Source of the DNA: Planococcus sp. APC 4015
Lineage (GTDB): Bacteria; Actinomycetota; Actinomycetes; Actinomycetales; Microbacteriaceae
Assembly: GCA_030407505.1 (NCBI GenBank)
Contig: JASDDH010000002.1
Location: 124,001 to 188,000, forward strand
Direction: 5' to 3'
Length of the DNA: 64,000 bases
In this document: positions 10,788 to 19,158 of the stretch, in pieces
Position numbering within the stretch: position 1 is the stretch's first letter
Layout: every line of letters starts with the position of its first letter
The notes under the pieces: generated by a model
The model's database searches: none
Told to the model about the DNA's origin: nothing
Seen by the model: the letters and a program-made list of their open reading frames with translations, nothing else
Program-made: the position numbers and the translations under genes

Positions 10788-11741
10788 GGCGTGCAGGGCC
10801 TCGTTGAGTGTGACGCCCACGCCGGAACGCCGGACGACCTCGATCGCGCCCGACAGCGAGTTGCGCCGGAAGAGCAGTCCGTCCCTGCCCGACAGCTCGG
10901 CCCCCTTGACCGACACGCGCGAGCCGTCGGCCCGGGGCGCTTCGTCGGCGAGCACGATCTTGGATCCGGCCGTGACGTACAGTCCGGCCTCGACGACGCA
11001 GTCGTCACCGAGCGAGATGCCGATGCCGGCGTTCGCGCCGAGCAGCGTGCGCGCGCCGATCGAGACGCGGTGAGAGCCCCCGCCCGACAGCGTGCCCATG
11101 ATCGAGGCGCCTCCGCCGATGTCGCTGCCGTCGCCGACCACGACGCCCTGCGAGATGCGGCCCTCGACCATCGAGGCGCCGAGCGTGCCGGCATTGAAGT
11201 TGACGAAGCCTTCGTGCATGACCGTGGTGCCCGGGCTCAGATGCGCGCCGAGGCGCACCCGGCTCGCATCGGCGATGCGCACACCCGGCGGCGTGACGTA
11301 GTCCAGCAGGCGCGGGAACTTGTCGAGCCCCTGCACCTGGATGCCGTCGCGCAGCAGGAAGGGGCGCAGACGGGTGACGTCATCGGGATGCATGGGCCCC
11401 GCGTTCGTCCACGCGACGTTGGGCAGGTGGCCGAAGACGCCGTCGAGATTCACGCCGTTCGGGGCGACGAGGCGGTGGGAGAGCGCGTGCAGACGCAGGT
11501 AGGCGTCGGAGGTCGAGCTGGGTGCGGCATCCAGGTCGATCTCGACGGCGACGACCTCGACCGACACCGCGCGGCGGGTGTCGGCGACGGCGAGACGGTC
11601 GAGGTCGTCGGGCGGGATCGCGGGGTCGTAGCCGAGGGGGATGCGCCCCGTCGCTGGCGAGGGGAACCACGTGTCCAGCACCGTGCCGTCGCCCGCCGTC
11701 GTCGCGAGGCCGATGCCCCAGATCCATCGCTCGTCGCTCAT
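10785..11741 (-). CDS. dapD: 2,3,4,5-tetrahydropyridine-2,6-dicarboxylate N-succinyltransferase
   Basis: Transfers succinyl from succinyl-CoA to tetrahydrodipicolinate in the diaminopimelate/lysine pathway. 318 residues, the long actinobacterial DapD form. An N-terminal alpha/beta domain is followed by a left-handed beta-helix of hexapeptide repeats ([20 protein letters not shown] and [20 protein letters not shown]). ATG 11741 is chosen because a TACCGT -10 lies 6 nt upstream on the minus strand, within a 43-bp gap shared with dapE. The DapC, DapD and DapE genes within 6 kb show the organism uses the succinylase route to meso-DAP or LL-DAP. Confidence 0.95.
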   Translation of the reverse strand: MSDERWIWGIGLATTAGDGTVLDTWFPSPATGRIPLGYDPAIPPDDLDRLAVADTRRAVSVEVVAVEIDLDAAPSSTSDAYLRLHALSHRLVAPNGVNLDGVFGHLPNVAWTNAGPMHPDDVTRLRPFLLRDGIQVQGLDKFPRLLDYVTPPGVRIADASRVRLGAHLSPGTTVMHEGFVNFNAGTLGASMVEGRISQGVVVGDGSDIGGGASIMGTLSGGGSHRVSIGARTLLGANAGIGISLGDDCVVEAGLYVTAGSKIVLADEAPRADGSRVSVKGAELSGRDGLLFRRNSLSGAIEVVRRSGVGVTLNEALHA

Positions 11742-11784
11742 GACTCCACGGTAGCGGGCCGAGGCCCGTCGATAGACTCGGGGC
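11742..11784. promoter_or_regulatory. 43-bp divergent leaderless promoter of dapD and dapE
   Basis: Two outward -10 boxes: TACCGT on the minus strand (11748-11753), 6 nt from the dapD ATG, and TAGACT on the plus strand (11773-11778), 6 nt from the dapE ATG. Both start codons would coincide with transcription starts. Only 19 bp separate the hexamers, so both -35 regions overlap and the two polymerases should compete. Confidence 0.6.
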
Positions 11785-12855
11785 ATGCCCACGCTCGACC
11801 TCACCGCCACCTCGCTCGACCTCACGCGCACGATCTGCGACATCCCGAGCGTGTCCGGCGACGAGACGCCGCTCGCCGACGCGATCTTCGACGCCGTCTC
11901 GGCGCTCTCGCACCTCGAGGTCACGCGGCACGGCGACACGATCGTCGCACGCACGAACCTCGGCCGGGCGCAGCGCGTGGCGATCGCCGGTCACATCGAC
12001 ACGGTGCCCATCAACGCCAATGTGCCCACCCGCGAGATCGCGATCGACGGCGAGCCGTTCCTGTGGGGTCGCGGAACGGTCGACATGAAGGCCGGCGTCG
12101 CGGTGCAGCTCAAGCTCGCGCACGACCTCTCCGATCCCCGCGTCGACATCACGTGGATGTGGTACGACCATGAAGAAGTGGATGCCGACCTCAACGGTCT
12201 GACCAGGCTCGCGGCATCCCGACCCGATCTCTTCGAAGCCGACTTCGCGATCCTCGGCGAGCCGTCCAACGCGCTGGTGGAGGGCGGCTGCAACGGCAAC
12301 CTGCGCGCCATCGTGCGCACGCACGGCGTGCGCGCGCACAGCGCCCGCTCGTGGATCGGTGAGAATGCGATCCACAAGGCGGCGCCGGTGCTGGCCCGTC
12401 TGGCCGAGTACCGGCCGCGCGAGATCATGGTCGACGGCCTCGAGTACCGCGAGGGCATGAACGCCGTCCGCATCGACGGGGGAGTGGCCGGCAACGTGAT
12501 CCCCGACCTGTGCGAGGTCGAGGTGAACTACCGCTTCGCGCCGAGCCGCGACGCCGCCGAAGCGGAGCGGCACGTGCGAGACGTGTTCGAGGGCTTCGAC
12601 GTCGACGTGGTCGATCTCGCCGAGGGCGCCCGACCGGGTCTGGACGCACCGCTCGCGCAGGAGTTCCTGTCGGCCGTCGGCGGAGAACCGCGCCCCAAGT
12701 ACGGGTGGACCGACGTGGCGCGCTTCTCGGCGATGGGCGTTCCCGCCGTCAACTACGGGCCCGGCGATCCCCACCTCGCGCACCACGACGAGGAGCGCGT
12801 GCCCCTCGCGCACATCATCGAGGTCGAGCGGGGCCTGCGTGCGTGGCTGAGCTGA
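11785..12855 (+). CDS. dapE: Succinyl-diaminopimelate desuccinylase
   Basis: Zinc M20 hydrolase removing succinate from N-succinyl-LL-DAP, 356 residues. Metal and catalytic residues are visible: GHIDTVP (His, Asp), [10 protein letters not shown] (bridging Asp), DHEEVD (catalytic Glu pair), EPSN (Glu/Asp ligand position) and the C-terminal His in [12 protein letters not shown]. The dimerisation domain lies between ([18 protein letters not shown]). Divergent from dapD, as in other actinobacteria (Rv1201c/Rv1202 in Mycobacterium). Leaderless start as described for the shared promoter. Confidence 0.96.
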   Translation: MPTLDLTATSLDLTRTICDIPSVSGDETPLADAIFDAVSALSHLEVTRHGDTIVARTNLGRAQRVAIAGHIDTVPINANVPTREIAIDGEPFLWGRGTVDMKAGVAVQLKLAHDLSDPRVDITWMWYDHEEVDADLNGLTRLAASRPDLFEADFAILGEPSNALVEGGCNGNLRAIVRTHGVRAHSARSWIGENAIHKAAPVLARLAEYRPREIMVDGLEYREGMNAVRIDGGVAGNVIPDLCEVEVNYRFAPSRDAAEAERHVRDVFEGFDVDVVDLAEGARPGLDAPLAQEFLSAVGGEPRPKYGWTDVARFSAMGVPAVNYGPGDPHLAHHDEERVPLAHIIEVERGLRAWLS

Positions 12856-12887
12856 GGCCGGCTGGTCCGGCCCCGAGCGCGACCGGC

Positions 12888-14072
12888 ATGCGAAAGCTGC
12901 CCGTCGCCGCGCGGATCGGCATCCTGTACGTGCTGTCCCGGCTCGCCACGACCGGGTTCTTCGCCCTCGCAGCGGCTGCATCGGGTCCGTCGTCGCGGTA
13001 CGGCGAGAACCCGTCGCTGGGCGGTTTCGCCCTCGGCTGGGACGCCCAGTGGTACTGGTACGTCGCGGTGCACGGGTATCCGGCGGTGCTGCCGCTCACC
13101 GAATCGGGTCAGGTCGCCGAGAACCAGTGGGCGTTCATGCCGGTCTACGCCTATCTCGCCCAGGCGATCGGGCTGCCGCTGGGCTCGTGGGGCGCGGGTG
13201 CCGTGCTCATCTCGCTGGTGGCCGGCTACCTGTCGTGCCTCGTGCTGCACCGGATGCTGCGCACGCGCATCGGCGACGGAGCGGCGCTCTGGGCGGTGCT
13301 GTTCTTCGCGTCCGGGCCGCTGGCGGCGCTCTTCCAGATCGGCTACGCCGAGTCGCTCTTCCTGCTGTTCCTCTTCGTGTCGCTGTGGTCGGTCATGCAG
13401 CGGCGGTATGCCTGGCTGTACCTCCTCATTCCGCTCATGGGATACACGAGGCCCGGTGTGCTCGCCTTCGCGCTGTTCCTCGGGTTTCACGGCATCCATC
13501 GATGGGTCACGCGACGCACCGAGCCGCTGCCCGTGCGGCAGATCGTCCACATCGTCGCTGCGGGGGTACTCGCGGTCGCGGTCGGGTTCTCGTGGCAGCT
13601 CATCGCGGCGCTGGTCACGGGCGACCCGGGTGCCTATCTCGCGACCGAACTCGCGTGGCGTCGCAATTGGATCGGCGAGGCGACGGTTGCGTTCGTGCCG
13701 TTCGAGGGCTTCGTGCAGGCGGCCGCGTTCTGGTTCGGTCAGTGGGGTCTGGGGGCAACAGCGGGCTACGTGGCGCTGGGCGTGCTGGTAGTCAGCCTCG
13801 CCGCGGTGCTGCTGTTCGAGCCGCATGTGAAGCGACTCGGGGTCGAGCTGCGGCTGTGGTCTGCCAGCTACCTGATCTACCTGCTGCTCGTGTTCTTCCC
13901 GCAGTCCAGCATCTTCCGGCTGCTGCTGCCGGTCTCGCCCCTGTGGGGCGCCGTCGCGGCACCGCGTTCGACCTGGTGGCGCGGGGGTGTGCTCGGCGCG
14001 TGCCTGGTCGGGCAGTGGTGGTGGATCCACAACATGTATGCCCTCGCGAACACGTTCTGGCAGATCCCCTGA
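12888..14072 (+). CDS. Polytopic membrane glycosyltransferase, PIG-V/mannosyltransferase-like
   Basis: A 394-residue protein with about nine to ten membrane helices. After the first helix comes GWDAQWYWYVAVHGYP, resembling the luminal WDGxWYxxIAxxGY motif of PIG-V-type mannosyltransferases, with the catalytic Asp expected there. A second family-like element is QIGYAESLFLLF. In actinobacteria such enzymes use polyprenol-phosphate sugars to modify lipids or envelope glycans; the acceptor is not evident here. The start could be ATG 12888 or an upstream GTG at 12843 overlapping dapE by 13 nt; neither has a strong ribosome binding site. Probably co-transcribed with dapE. Confidence 0.8.
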   Translation: MRKLPVAARIGILYVLSRLATTGFFALAAAASGPSSRYGENPSLGGFALGWDAQWYWYVAVHGYPAVLPLTESGQVAENQWAFMPVYAYLAQAIGLPLGSWGAGAVLISLVAGYLSCLVLHRMLRTRIGDGAALWAVLFFASGPLAALFQIGYAESLFLLFLFVSLWSVMQRRYAWLYLLIPLMGYTRPGVLAFALFLGFHGIHRWVTRRTEPLPVRQIVHIVAAGVLAVAVGFSWQLIAALVTGDPGAYLATELAWRRNWIGEATVAFVPFEGFVQAAAFWFGQWGLGATAGYVALGVLVVSLAAVLLFEPHVKRLGVELRLWSASYLIYLLLVFFPQSSIFRLLLPVSPLWGAVAAPRSTWWRGGVLGACLVGQWWWIHNMYALANTFWQIP

Positions 14073-14114
14073 CGCACTCCGTCGTGTGCGGAAGCCCGAG
14101 TCCGGAGCGTTCGG

Positions 14115-14120
14115 TAAACT
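14115..14120 (+). promoter_or_regulatory. Likely -10 box of the DUF3117 gene
   Basis: TAAACT, 31 bases before the start codon of the small gene at 14152, which has its own AAGGAG. The resulting leader is about 25 nt. Confidence 0.5.
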
Positions 14121-14151
14121 ATCAGGCAGACGCTGACGAAAAGGAGCCGTT

Positions 14152-14325
14152 ATGGCAGCCATGAAGCCGAGAACCGGAGACGGGCCGATGGAGGCCGTGA
14201 AAGAGGGCCGACTGATCATCGTGCGGGTACCGCTCGAGGGTGGGGGACGCCTCGTCGTCTCGGTCAACGACGCCGAGGCCAAGGAGCTATACGACGTGCT
14301 GGGCGGAGTCGTCGCCCCGGCGTGA
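14152..14325 (+). CDS. DUF3117 family small protein
   Basis: A 57-residue protein starting MAAMKPRTGDGPMEAVKEGR, a strongly conserved N-terminus of the actinobacterial DUF3117 family (Mycobacterium Rv1211 is, from memory, a member). The rest (IIVRVPLEGGGRLVVSVN, then DAEAKELYDVL) predicts a small beta-alpha fold. No function is known to me. An AAGGAG lies 6 nt upstream of the ATG and a TAAACT -10 further up. It is followed at once by a very strong hairpin, so it forms a short, probably abundant, monocistronic transcript. Confidence 0.92.
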   Translation: MAAMKPRTGDGPMEAVKEGRLIIVRVPLEGGGRLVVSVNDAEAKELYDVLGGVVAPA

Positions 14326-14331
14326 CTCCCT

Positions 14332-14375
14332 CGACAGAAGAACGGCCGGTCCCAGGACCGGCCGTTCTTCTGTCG
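14332..14375. terminator. 21-bp bidirectional hairpin between DUF3117 and the O-methyltransferase
   Basis: Perfect 21-base arms (14332-14352 and 14355-14375) around a 2-base centre. The core is CGGCCGGTCC facing GGACCGGCCG, flanked by GAAGAA and TTCTTC that supply A- and T-rich tails in the two directions. It sits between two convergent genes and should terminate both. Confidence 0.85.
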
Positions 14376-14388
14376 CCGGGCGGATCGT

Positions 14389-15024
14389 CTAGTCGGCCGC
14401 GACGGTTGTGAGCTGCAGGAGGCCTTCGCCGACGATCGACAGTGCGCCGATGACGGCCGGCGAGGCCTGGGTCTCGTGGATCAGCGAACGGTAGGCGCTG
14501 GTGATCGGGTCGCGCCGCACGGGGTCGGCCACGGCGCCGCCGCCGAGGACACGGGGCACGAGCACCGTGCCACCGGCGCGGACGAGCCGCAGTCCGTGTT
14601 CGACGTACTCGATGACGCCTTCGGGGTCGGCATCGACGAGCACGATGTCGTAGGAGGCCTCGTTCATGCGGGGGAGCACATCGCCGGCGCGTCCGGTGAT
14701 GAACCGCGCGCGGGCAGCGGGCACGCGCGCGTCGGCGAACGCCTGGCGTGCCGCGCTGAGGTGCTCGGGCTCGTTGTCGATCGTGGTGAGGGTGGCGCGG
14801 GGCGAGCCGTGCAGCAGCCAGAGACCCGAGACGCCGCCGCCCGTTCCGATCTCGACGATGTTCAGCGCCTGCGAGACCGCGGCGATGACCGCGCACTGCG
14901 CGCCGACCGCGGCGCTGATCGGCGACGCACCCAGTTCGAGCGCATGCGCCCTCGCCCGTGCGATGTGGTCGGGTTCGACCGTCGCCTCCGCGGCGAATCG
15001 CTGATTCGCGTCGTGTTCGCCCAT
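14389..15024 (-). CDS. SAM-dependent O-methyltransferase
   Basis: Class I methyltransferase of the catechol/caffeoyl-CoA O-methyltransferase family, 211 residues. SAM-binding motif I EIGTGGGVSGLWLL lies near residue 62, motif II TIDNEPEHL, and the metal-dependent family's Asp-rich turn DIVLVDADPEG near 130. The natural substrate is unknown. In Mycobacterium the orthologous position is Rv1220c, next to sigE; here the gene instead sits directly next to tatB. It has GGAGG in a short leader and a possible TAGGCT -10 upstream on the minus strand. Confidence 0.88.
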   Translation of the reverse strand: MGEHDANQRFAAEATVEPDHIARARAHALELGASPISAAVGAQCAVIAAVSQALNIVEIGTGGGVSGLWLLHGSPRATLTTIDNEPEHLSAARQAFADARVPAARARFITGRAGDVLPRMNEASYDIVLVDADPEGVIEYVEHGLRLVRAGGTVLVPRVLGGGAVADPVRRDPITSAYRSLIHETQASPAVIGALSIVGEGLLQLTTVAAD

Positions 15025-15085
15025 GGTCCCAGCCTCCGCCCTCAGCCTACGGCCGGCTCCGGCGCCCGACGCTCAGGCGCGGCGG

Positions 15086-15091
15086 TAACCT
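15086..15091 (+). promoter_or_regulatory. Leaderless -10 box of tatB
   Basis: TAACCT, then 7 nt, then the tatB ATG at 15099, without a ribosome binding site. Confidence 0.5.
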
Positions 15092-15098
15092 TGCTCAC

Positions 15099-15476
15099 AT
15101 GTTCTTCGGGTTGACGATCGAGAAGCTGCTGCTGATCGGCCTCATCGCCGCGTTCGTGATCGGACCGGAGCGGCTGCCCCGGTACGCCGAGAGTCTTGCG
15201 ACCTTCACCCGTCGCGCCCGTGACTGGGTGACGGACGCGCGCACGCGGGTGAAGGACGAGATGGGCGAGGATTTCTCCGACGTCGACTGGAAGACCCTCG
15301 ACCCGCGGCAGTACGACCCGCGTCGCATCATCCGCGAAGCGCTCCTCGATGATGCCCCCGTCGCGCCGACCCGCATGAAGCCCGCGACCCCGCTCGTGGC
15401 GACCGCTCCGGTCACGGCGGCCCCCACGCCCTTCCAGGCCGACGCGACGCCGCCGTACGACAACGAGGCGACCTGA
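15099..15476 (+). CDS. tatB: Sec-independent protein translocase TatB
   Basis: Membrane component of the twin-arginine translocase that receives folded proteins with TatC. 125 residues. A single N-terminal helix runs directly into the family hinge and amphipathic helix (FGLTIEKLLLIGLIAAFVIG, then PERLPRYAESLA), followed by a charged soluble region and a Pro/Ala/Thr tail. The ATG at 15099 removes an upstream extension and starts exactly at the MFFGLT that TatB proteins show. tatA and tatC are not in the window. Convergent with mrp with a 12-base gap. Confidence 0.93.
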   Translation: MFFGLTIEKLLLIGLIAAFVIGPERLPRYAESLATFTRRARDWVTDARTRVKDEMGEDFSDVDWKTLDPRQYDPRRIIREALLDDAPVAPTRMKPATPLVATAPVTAAPTPFQADATPPYDNEAT

Positions 15477-15488
15477 CCCCGGCGCAGG

Positions 15489-16637
15489 TCACGCCGGGCG
15501 GAACGGCAGCGCGCGACCCCCGAGGCCGCGCGGACGTGACGCGATGCCCGCCGCCAGCGTCTGGATGGCGACCGACGCGGCGTCGGAAGGATCGGACACC
15601 ACCACCGGCGCTCCCGTGTCACCGCCCGTGCGCAGCGTGGTGCTGAGCGGCACCGAGACCAGCAGCGGCACCTCGTGCTCGTCGGTCGACAGGGCGGCGG
15701 CGACATCCGCACCGCCCCCCTCGCCGAAGAGCGCGAGGGACGACCCGTCGGGCAGGGTCATCGGAGCCATGTTCTCCACGACGCCGATGACGCGCTGACC
15801 GGTCTGGCGCGCGACGAGTCCGCTGCGCACGGCGACGTCGGAGGCGGCGGACTGGGGCGTCGTGACCACGATCACGTCGGCATGGGGGAGGAACTGGCCC
15901 ACCGAGATGGCCACGTCGCCGGTTCCGGGCGGCATGTCCAGCAGCAGCACGTCGAGATCGCCGAAGTAGACGTCGGTGAGGAACTGCTGCACCGTGCGGT
16001 GCAGCATCGGCCCGCGCCACGCCACGGCACCGAGCGGTCCGTCCGTTGCGCTGCGCCTGAGGAACATCCCGATCGAGATCACTTTCACGCCGTATGCGAC
16101 CGGCGGCAGCATGAGGTCGTCGATGCGGGTCGGCTGCGGCACCGAGCCGTCGGCGCCGACGAGCCCCAGCAGACCCGGGATCGAGAAGCCGTGCACGTCG
16201 GCGTCGATCAGACCGACCGCGAGGCCTCTCTCGGCGAGGGCGACGGCGAGGTTCGCGGTGACGGTCGACTTCCCGACGCCGCCCTTTCCGCTCGTGACGG
16301 CGATCACACGCGTGAGGCTGTCGGGACCGAACGGCATCTCGCGCGCGGCGCGTCCGCCGCGCAGGCGCTCGGTGAGCGCCGCGCGTTCGGCCGGCGACAT
16401 CACACCCACGTCGAGCGCGACCTCCGTCACACCGGCGACGGATGCCGCGGCCGCGCGCACCTCGGACGAGATGCGCTCCGCCGCCGGGCATCCCACGATC
16501 GTCAGCGCGATGCCCACCCGGGCGACGCCGTCGACCACGTCGATGTCGCGCACCATGTCGAGCTCGCCGAGGGGACGGCGCAGCTCGGGGTCGATGACAG
16601 CCGAGACCGCCTGGCGGACGGCATCGGCCCCGGTCAC
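15489..16637 (-). CDS. mrp: Mrp/NBP35-family P-loop ATPase (Fe-S carrier type)
   Basis: Cytosolic P-loop ATPase related to iron-sulfur carriers ApbC/NBP35, 382 residues. An N-terminal MIP18/DUF59 domain (residues about 1-95; VIDPELRRPLGELDMV, VGCPAAERI) precedes the ParA-like ATPase with deviant Walker A GKGGVGKST, then DADVHGFSIPGLLG, LLLDMPPGTGD and GVVENMAPM. The Cys-x-x-Cys pair that normally follows GVVENM and holds the shared cluster is absent (TLPDGSSLALFGEGGG), so cluster binding by the classical mode is doubtful. GTG 16637 overlaps the upstream DUF1003 stop (GTGA). Last gene of a three-gene operon. Confidence 0.9.
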   Translation of the reverse strand: MTGADAVRQAVSAVIDPELRRPLGELDMVRDIDVVDGVARVGIALTIVGCPAAERISSEVRAAAASVAGVTEVALDVGVMSPAERAALTERLRGGRAAREMPFGPDSLTRVIAVTSGKGGVGKSTVTANLAVALAERGLAVGLIDADVHGFSIPGLLGLVGADGSVPQPTRIDDLMLPPVAYGVKVISIGMFLRRSATDGPLGAVAWRGPMLHRTVQQFLTDVYFGDLDVLLLDMPPGTGDVAISVGQFLPHADVIVVTTPQSAASDVAVRSGLVARQTGQRVIGVVENMAPMTLPDGSSLALFGEGGGADVAAALSTDEHEVPLLVSVPLSTTLRTGGDTGAPVVVSDPSDAASVAIQTLAAGIASRPRGLGGRALPFRPA

Positions 16638-17161
16638 GACGTGGCGCCTTCTTCTTCTGCGCGGGCGTCGAGCCGGTCCAGCATGGTGCGCAGCTCGGTG
16701 CGCAGCACATCGCGCGTGAGCACCTCGCGGGTGTTGTCGACGATCGCCATGCGCAGCGCGACGACCTCGCGGGCGAGGTACTCGGTGTCGGCGAGGTTGC
16801 GTTCGGCGCGCTGACGGTCCTGTTCGATCTGCACGCGGTCGCGGTCGTCCTGGCGGTTCTGCGCCAGGAGGATGAGCGGCGCGGCATACGACGCCTGCAG
16901 CGACAGGATGAGGGTCAGAAGTGTGAAGTTGGTCGCAGCCGGGTCGAATTGGAGCTCGACCGGCATGAAGATGTTCCAGCACAGCCACAGGATGACGAAG
17001 GCCGTCATGCCGATGAGGAATCCCGACGTGCCCATGGCGCGCGCGAAGGACTCCGAGAACCGGCCGAAACGGTCGCGTGACGGCTGGGGGGCGCTGCGCT
17101 GGAGCATCCCCCCGCGGCCTCGGGGGGCATCCAGCGAGATCTGGCGGGAATGCTTGGCCAT
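16634..17161 (-). CDS. DUF1003 family membrane protein
   Basis: A 175-residue protein with two central helices (about residues 45-65 and 75-97), carrying family motifs FILWLCWN and LSLQASYAAPLILLAQNRQ. The C-terminal half is a charged, probably coiled-coil cytoplasmic tail (DRDRVQIEQDRQRAERNLAD). The ATG at 17161 overlaps the stop of the MgtE-like gene (ATGA), and its own stop overlaps mrp (GTGA). Function unknown; constant company with an MgtE-like sensor suggests a role in ion or membrane homeostasis, which is inference. Confidence 0.9.
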   Translation of the reverse strand: MAKHSRQISLDAPRGRGGMLQRSAPQPSRDRFGRFSESFARAMGTSGFLIGMTAFVILWLCWNIFMPVELQFDPAATNFTLLTLILSLQASYAAPLILLAQNRQDDRDRVQIEQDRQRAERNLADTEYLAREVVALRMAIVDNTREVLTRDVLRTELRTMLDRLDARAEEEGATS

Positions 17162-18450
17162 CAGCGCCTCCTCCGGATCGCCGAGGTGGTGACCGCGACG
17201 GGCTCGGCCGTGCGGTGGTCGTCGTGGGAGCGCCAGTCGTCGGGCAGAAGGTAGTCCAGCACGTCGTCGATGCTGATCGCGCCGACCAGGCGGCGGGCCT
17301 GATCGACCACCGGCACCGAGACGAGGTTGTAGCTCGCGAGCATGCGCGCGACTTCGGCCGCCGAAGCCGTGGCGGGAACGGGCTCGAGCGAGTCGTCGAT
17401 GATGGCGCCGAGGCGCTCGTGCGGGGGATACCGCAGCATGCGCTGGAAGTGCACGGTGCCCAGCAGGCGCCCCGTCGGCGTCTCGTACGGCGGCAGTGTC
17501 ACGAAGACGGCGGCCGCGAGTGCGGGATGAAGCTCGTGGCGGCGGATGAGCGCGAGCGCCTCGGCCACGGTGGCCTCGGCCGACAGCACGATGGGCTCGC
17601 TCGTCATGAGCCCGCCGGCGGTGTCGGGGAGATACTTCAGGAGCGCGCGCACGTCTTCGGCCTCTTCGGGCTCCATGAGCTCGAGCAGCTCTTCCGAGCG
17701 CTGCTCGGGCAGCTGCCCGAGCAGGTCGGCGGCGTCGTCGGGCTCCATGGCGTCGAGGATGTCTGCCGCGCGCTCGTCGCCCAGCGCCTCGAGGATGTGG
17801 ACCTGCTCCTCTTCGGGCATCTCTTCGAGGGCGTCGGCGAGTCGGGCGTCCGAGAGCTCTTCGACGACGTCGATGAGGCGCTCCTCGGGCAGGTCGAGCA
17901 GCGTGTTGGCGAGGTCGGCCGGTCGCAGGTCGGAGTAGGTCGCCACGAGCTGCTCGGCGGACTGCGCCTCGCCCGGCGCCTGCTTCTCGCGCACGTCGGA
18001 CCACGACGCGAACGTCGTCGACCCCTTCGCGAACGGCGACGCGCTGGTGCGCGGGCGACGCAGGAAGAGCTGGCCGACGTCCCACTCGCCGAGGCGGTTG
18101 CGTTCGATCGCGACGTCTTCGATCACGGCGTCGCCCGAGCCGTCGGCGAGTGTCACCCGGCGGCCGAGCATCTCGGCCATCACGCGCACCTCGCCGCCGC
18201 GCTGCTGGAACCGTCGCACGTTGATGAGCCCGGTCGTGATGACCTGGCCCGTGGCGATCGAAGTGACGCGGCCGATCGAGACGAACACATGGCGGCGCCC
18301 GGGGATCTCGACGATCAGGCCGATCACGCGGGGCGGATCGTCCTTGCGATAGATGACGACGACGTCGCGCACCTTGCCGAGCCGGTCTCCGACGGGGTCG
18401 AAGACCGAGCACCCGGTCAGGCGCGCGACGAAGACCCTCTGCGTGCTCAC
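17161..18450 (-). CDS. PRC-barrel / MgtE N-domain / CBS protein without a transporter domain
   Basis: A 429-residue soluble protein. The N-terminus (residues about 1-80) looks like a PRC-barrel (FARLTGCSVFDPVG-type), with a second related segment to about 165. Next is an MgtE intracellular superhelical domain (about 185-300: LPEERLIDVVEEL, EALGDERAADILDAMEPDDA, LLGQLPEQRSEELLELM), then two CBS motifs (PDTAGGLMTSEP, then SVPVVDQARRLVGAISIDDV). The five-helix MgtE magnesium channel is missing, so this resembles the Mg2+-sensing half alone. GTG 18450 is chosen by a TACGCT -10 box 7 nt upstream. First gene of the operon with DUF1003 and mrp. Confidence 0.88.
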   Translation of the reverse strand: MSTQRVFVARLTGCSVFDPVGDRLGKVRDVVVIYRKDDPPRVIGLIVEIPGRRHVFVSIGRVTSIATGQVITTGLINVRRFQQRGGEVRVMAEMLGRRVTLADGSGDAVIEDVAIERNRLGEWDVGQLFLRRPRTSASPFAKGSTTFASWSDVREKQAPGEAQSAEQLVATYSDLRPADLANTLLDLPEERLIDVVEELSDARLADALEEMPEEEQVHILEALGDERAADILDAMEPDDAADLLGQLPEQRSEELLELMEPEEAEDVRALLKYLPDTAGGLMTSEPIVLSAEATVAEALALIRRHELHPALAAAVFVTLPPYETPTGRLLGTVHFQRMLRYPPHERLGAIIDDSLEPVPATASAAEVARMLASYNLVSVPVVDQARRLVGAISIDDVLDYLLPDDWRSHDDHRTAEPVAVTTSAIRRRR

Positions 18451-18457
18451 ACGTCCC

Positions 18458-18463
18458 AGCGTA
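18458..18463 (-). promoter_or_regulatory. Leaderless -10 box of the MgtE-like operon
   Basis: Minus-strand TACGCT, 7 nt before GTG 18450. The divergent gene at 18491 begins 41 bases away, with a weak GAGGAT hexamer 6 nt before its ATG. Confidence 0.5.
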
Positions 18464-18490
18464 GCCCTGCCTGCGTGGGAGGATGGGGAG

Positions 18491-19156
18491 ATGAGCATGA
18501 TGGGCGGTCGCTTCCCGCAGGGTCCCGACGACGTCGGCCAGACGGTCGCGAGCTTCCCGACATACGAGCGTGCCCAGAAGGCCGTGTCGAGCCTCATCGC
18601 CGCCGACGTCCCCGCGCGCGACATCGCGATCGTGGGTCAGGGCCTGCGGTCGATCGAGCGCATCACGGGTCGCCTCGGCTACGCCGCGGCCGCACGTTCC
18701 GGCGCCATCAACGGCGTGCTGCTCGGGCTTCTGTTCTCGGCGATCCTCGTCATCGGGTCGCCGGCGGTCCCGATCCAAGCCTTCGTGGGCGTGCTGTTCG
18801 TGGGTATCGCCCTGGGCATGCTGCTGAGCATCGTGACGTACTCGATCGTGCGCCGTCGCCGTGACTACGCCTCGGTGATGCAGGTCGTCGCGGACCACTA
18901 CGAGATCACCGTCGGATCCTCGAGCGTGACCCGCGCCCGTCAGGTGATGGGACCCCAGGCCGCCGAGCCGGCCGTCCGCGCGCCCGATCCTGAACCCGCC
19001 GCCGATGCGGATCAGCCGCCGCAGTACGGTGAGCGCGTGACGCCCGGGCCCGCCGATGCCGACCCGCCACCCCAGTACGGTGAGCGGGTCACTCCTGAGA
19101 CGGATGCCGCCGACGCCGAGCCCCGATCCGAGACGCCGCGTCGCACCGAGGACTGA
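18491..19156 (+). CDS. General-stress-protein-like (DUF1269/YflT-type) membrane protein with repeated C-tail
   Basis: A 221-residue protein. Residues about 20-75 resemble the general stress protein 17M-like ferredoxin-like domain (VASFPTYERAQKAVSSLIAA, DIAIVGQGLRSIERITGRL). Two membrane helices follow (about 78-98 and 100-120). The C-terminus is a disordered acidic tail with a 17-residue unit repeated twice (core PPQYGERVTP; the 51-base period is seen at 19022 and 19073). Function unknown. Start ATG 18491 follows GGAGG and GGGGAG. It is divergent from the MgtE-like operon. Confidence 0.8.
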   Translation: MSMMGGRFPQGPDDVGQTVASFPTYERAQKAVSSLIAADVPARDIAIVGQGLRSIERITGRLGYAAAARSGAINGVLLGLLFSAILVIGSPAVPIQAFVGVLFVGIALGMLLSIVTYSIVRRRRDYASVMQVVADHYEITVGSSSVTRARQVMGPQAAEPAVRAPDPEPAADADQPPQYGERVTPGPADADPPPQYGERVTPETDAADAEPRSETPRRTED

Positions 19157-19158
19157 CC

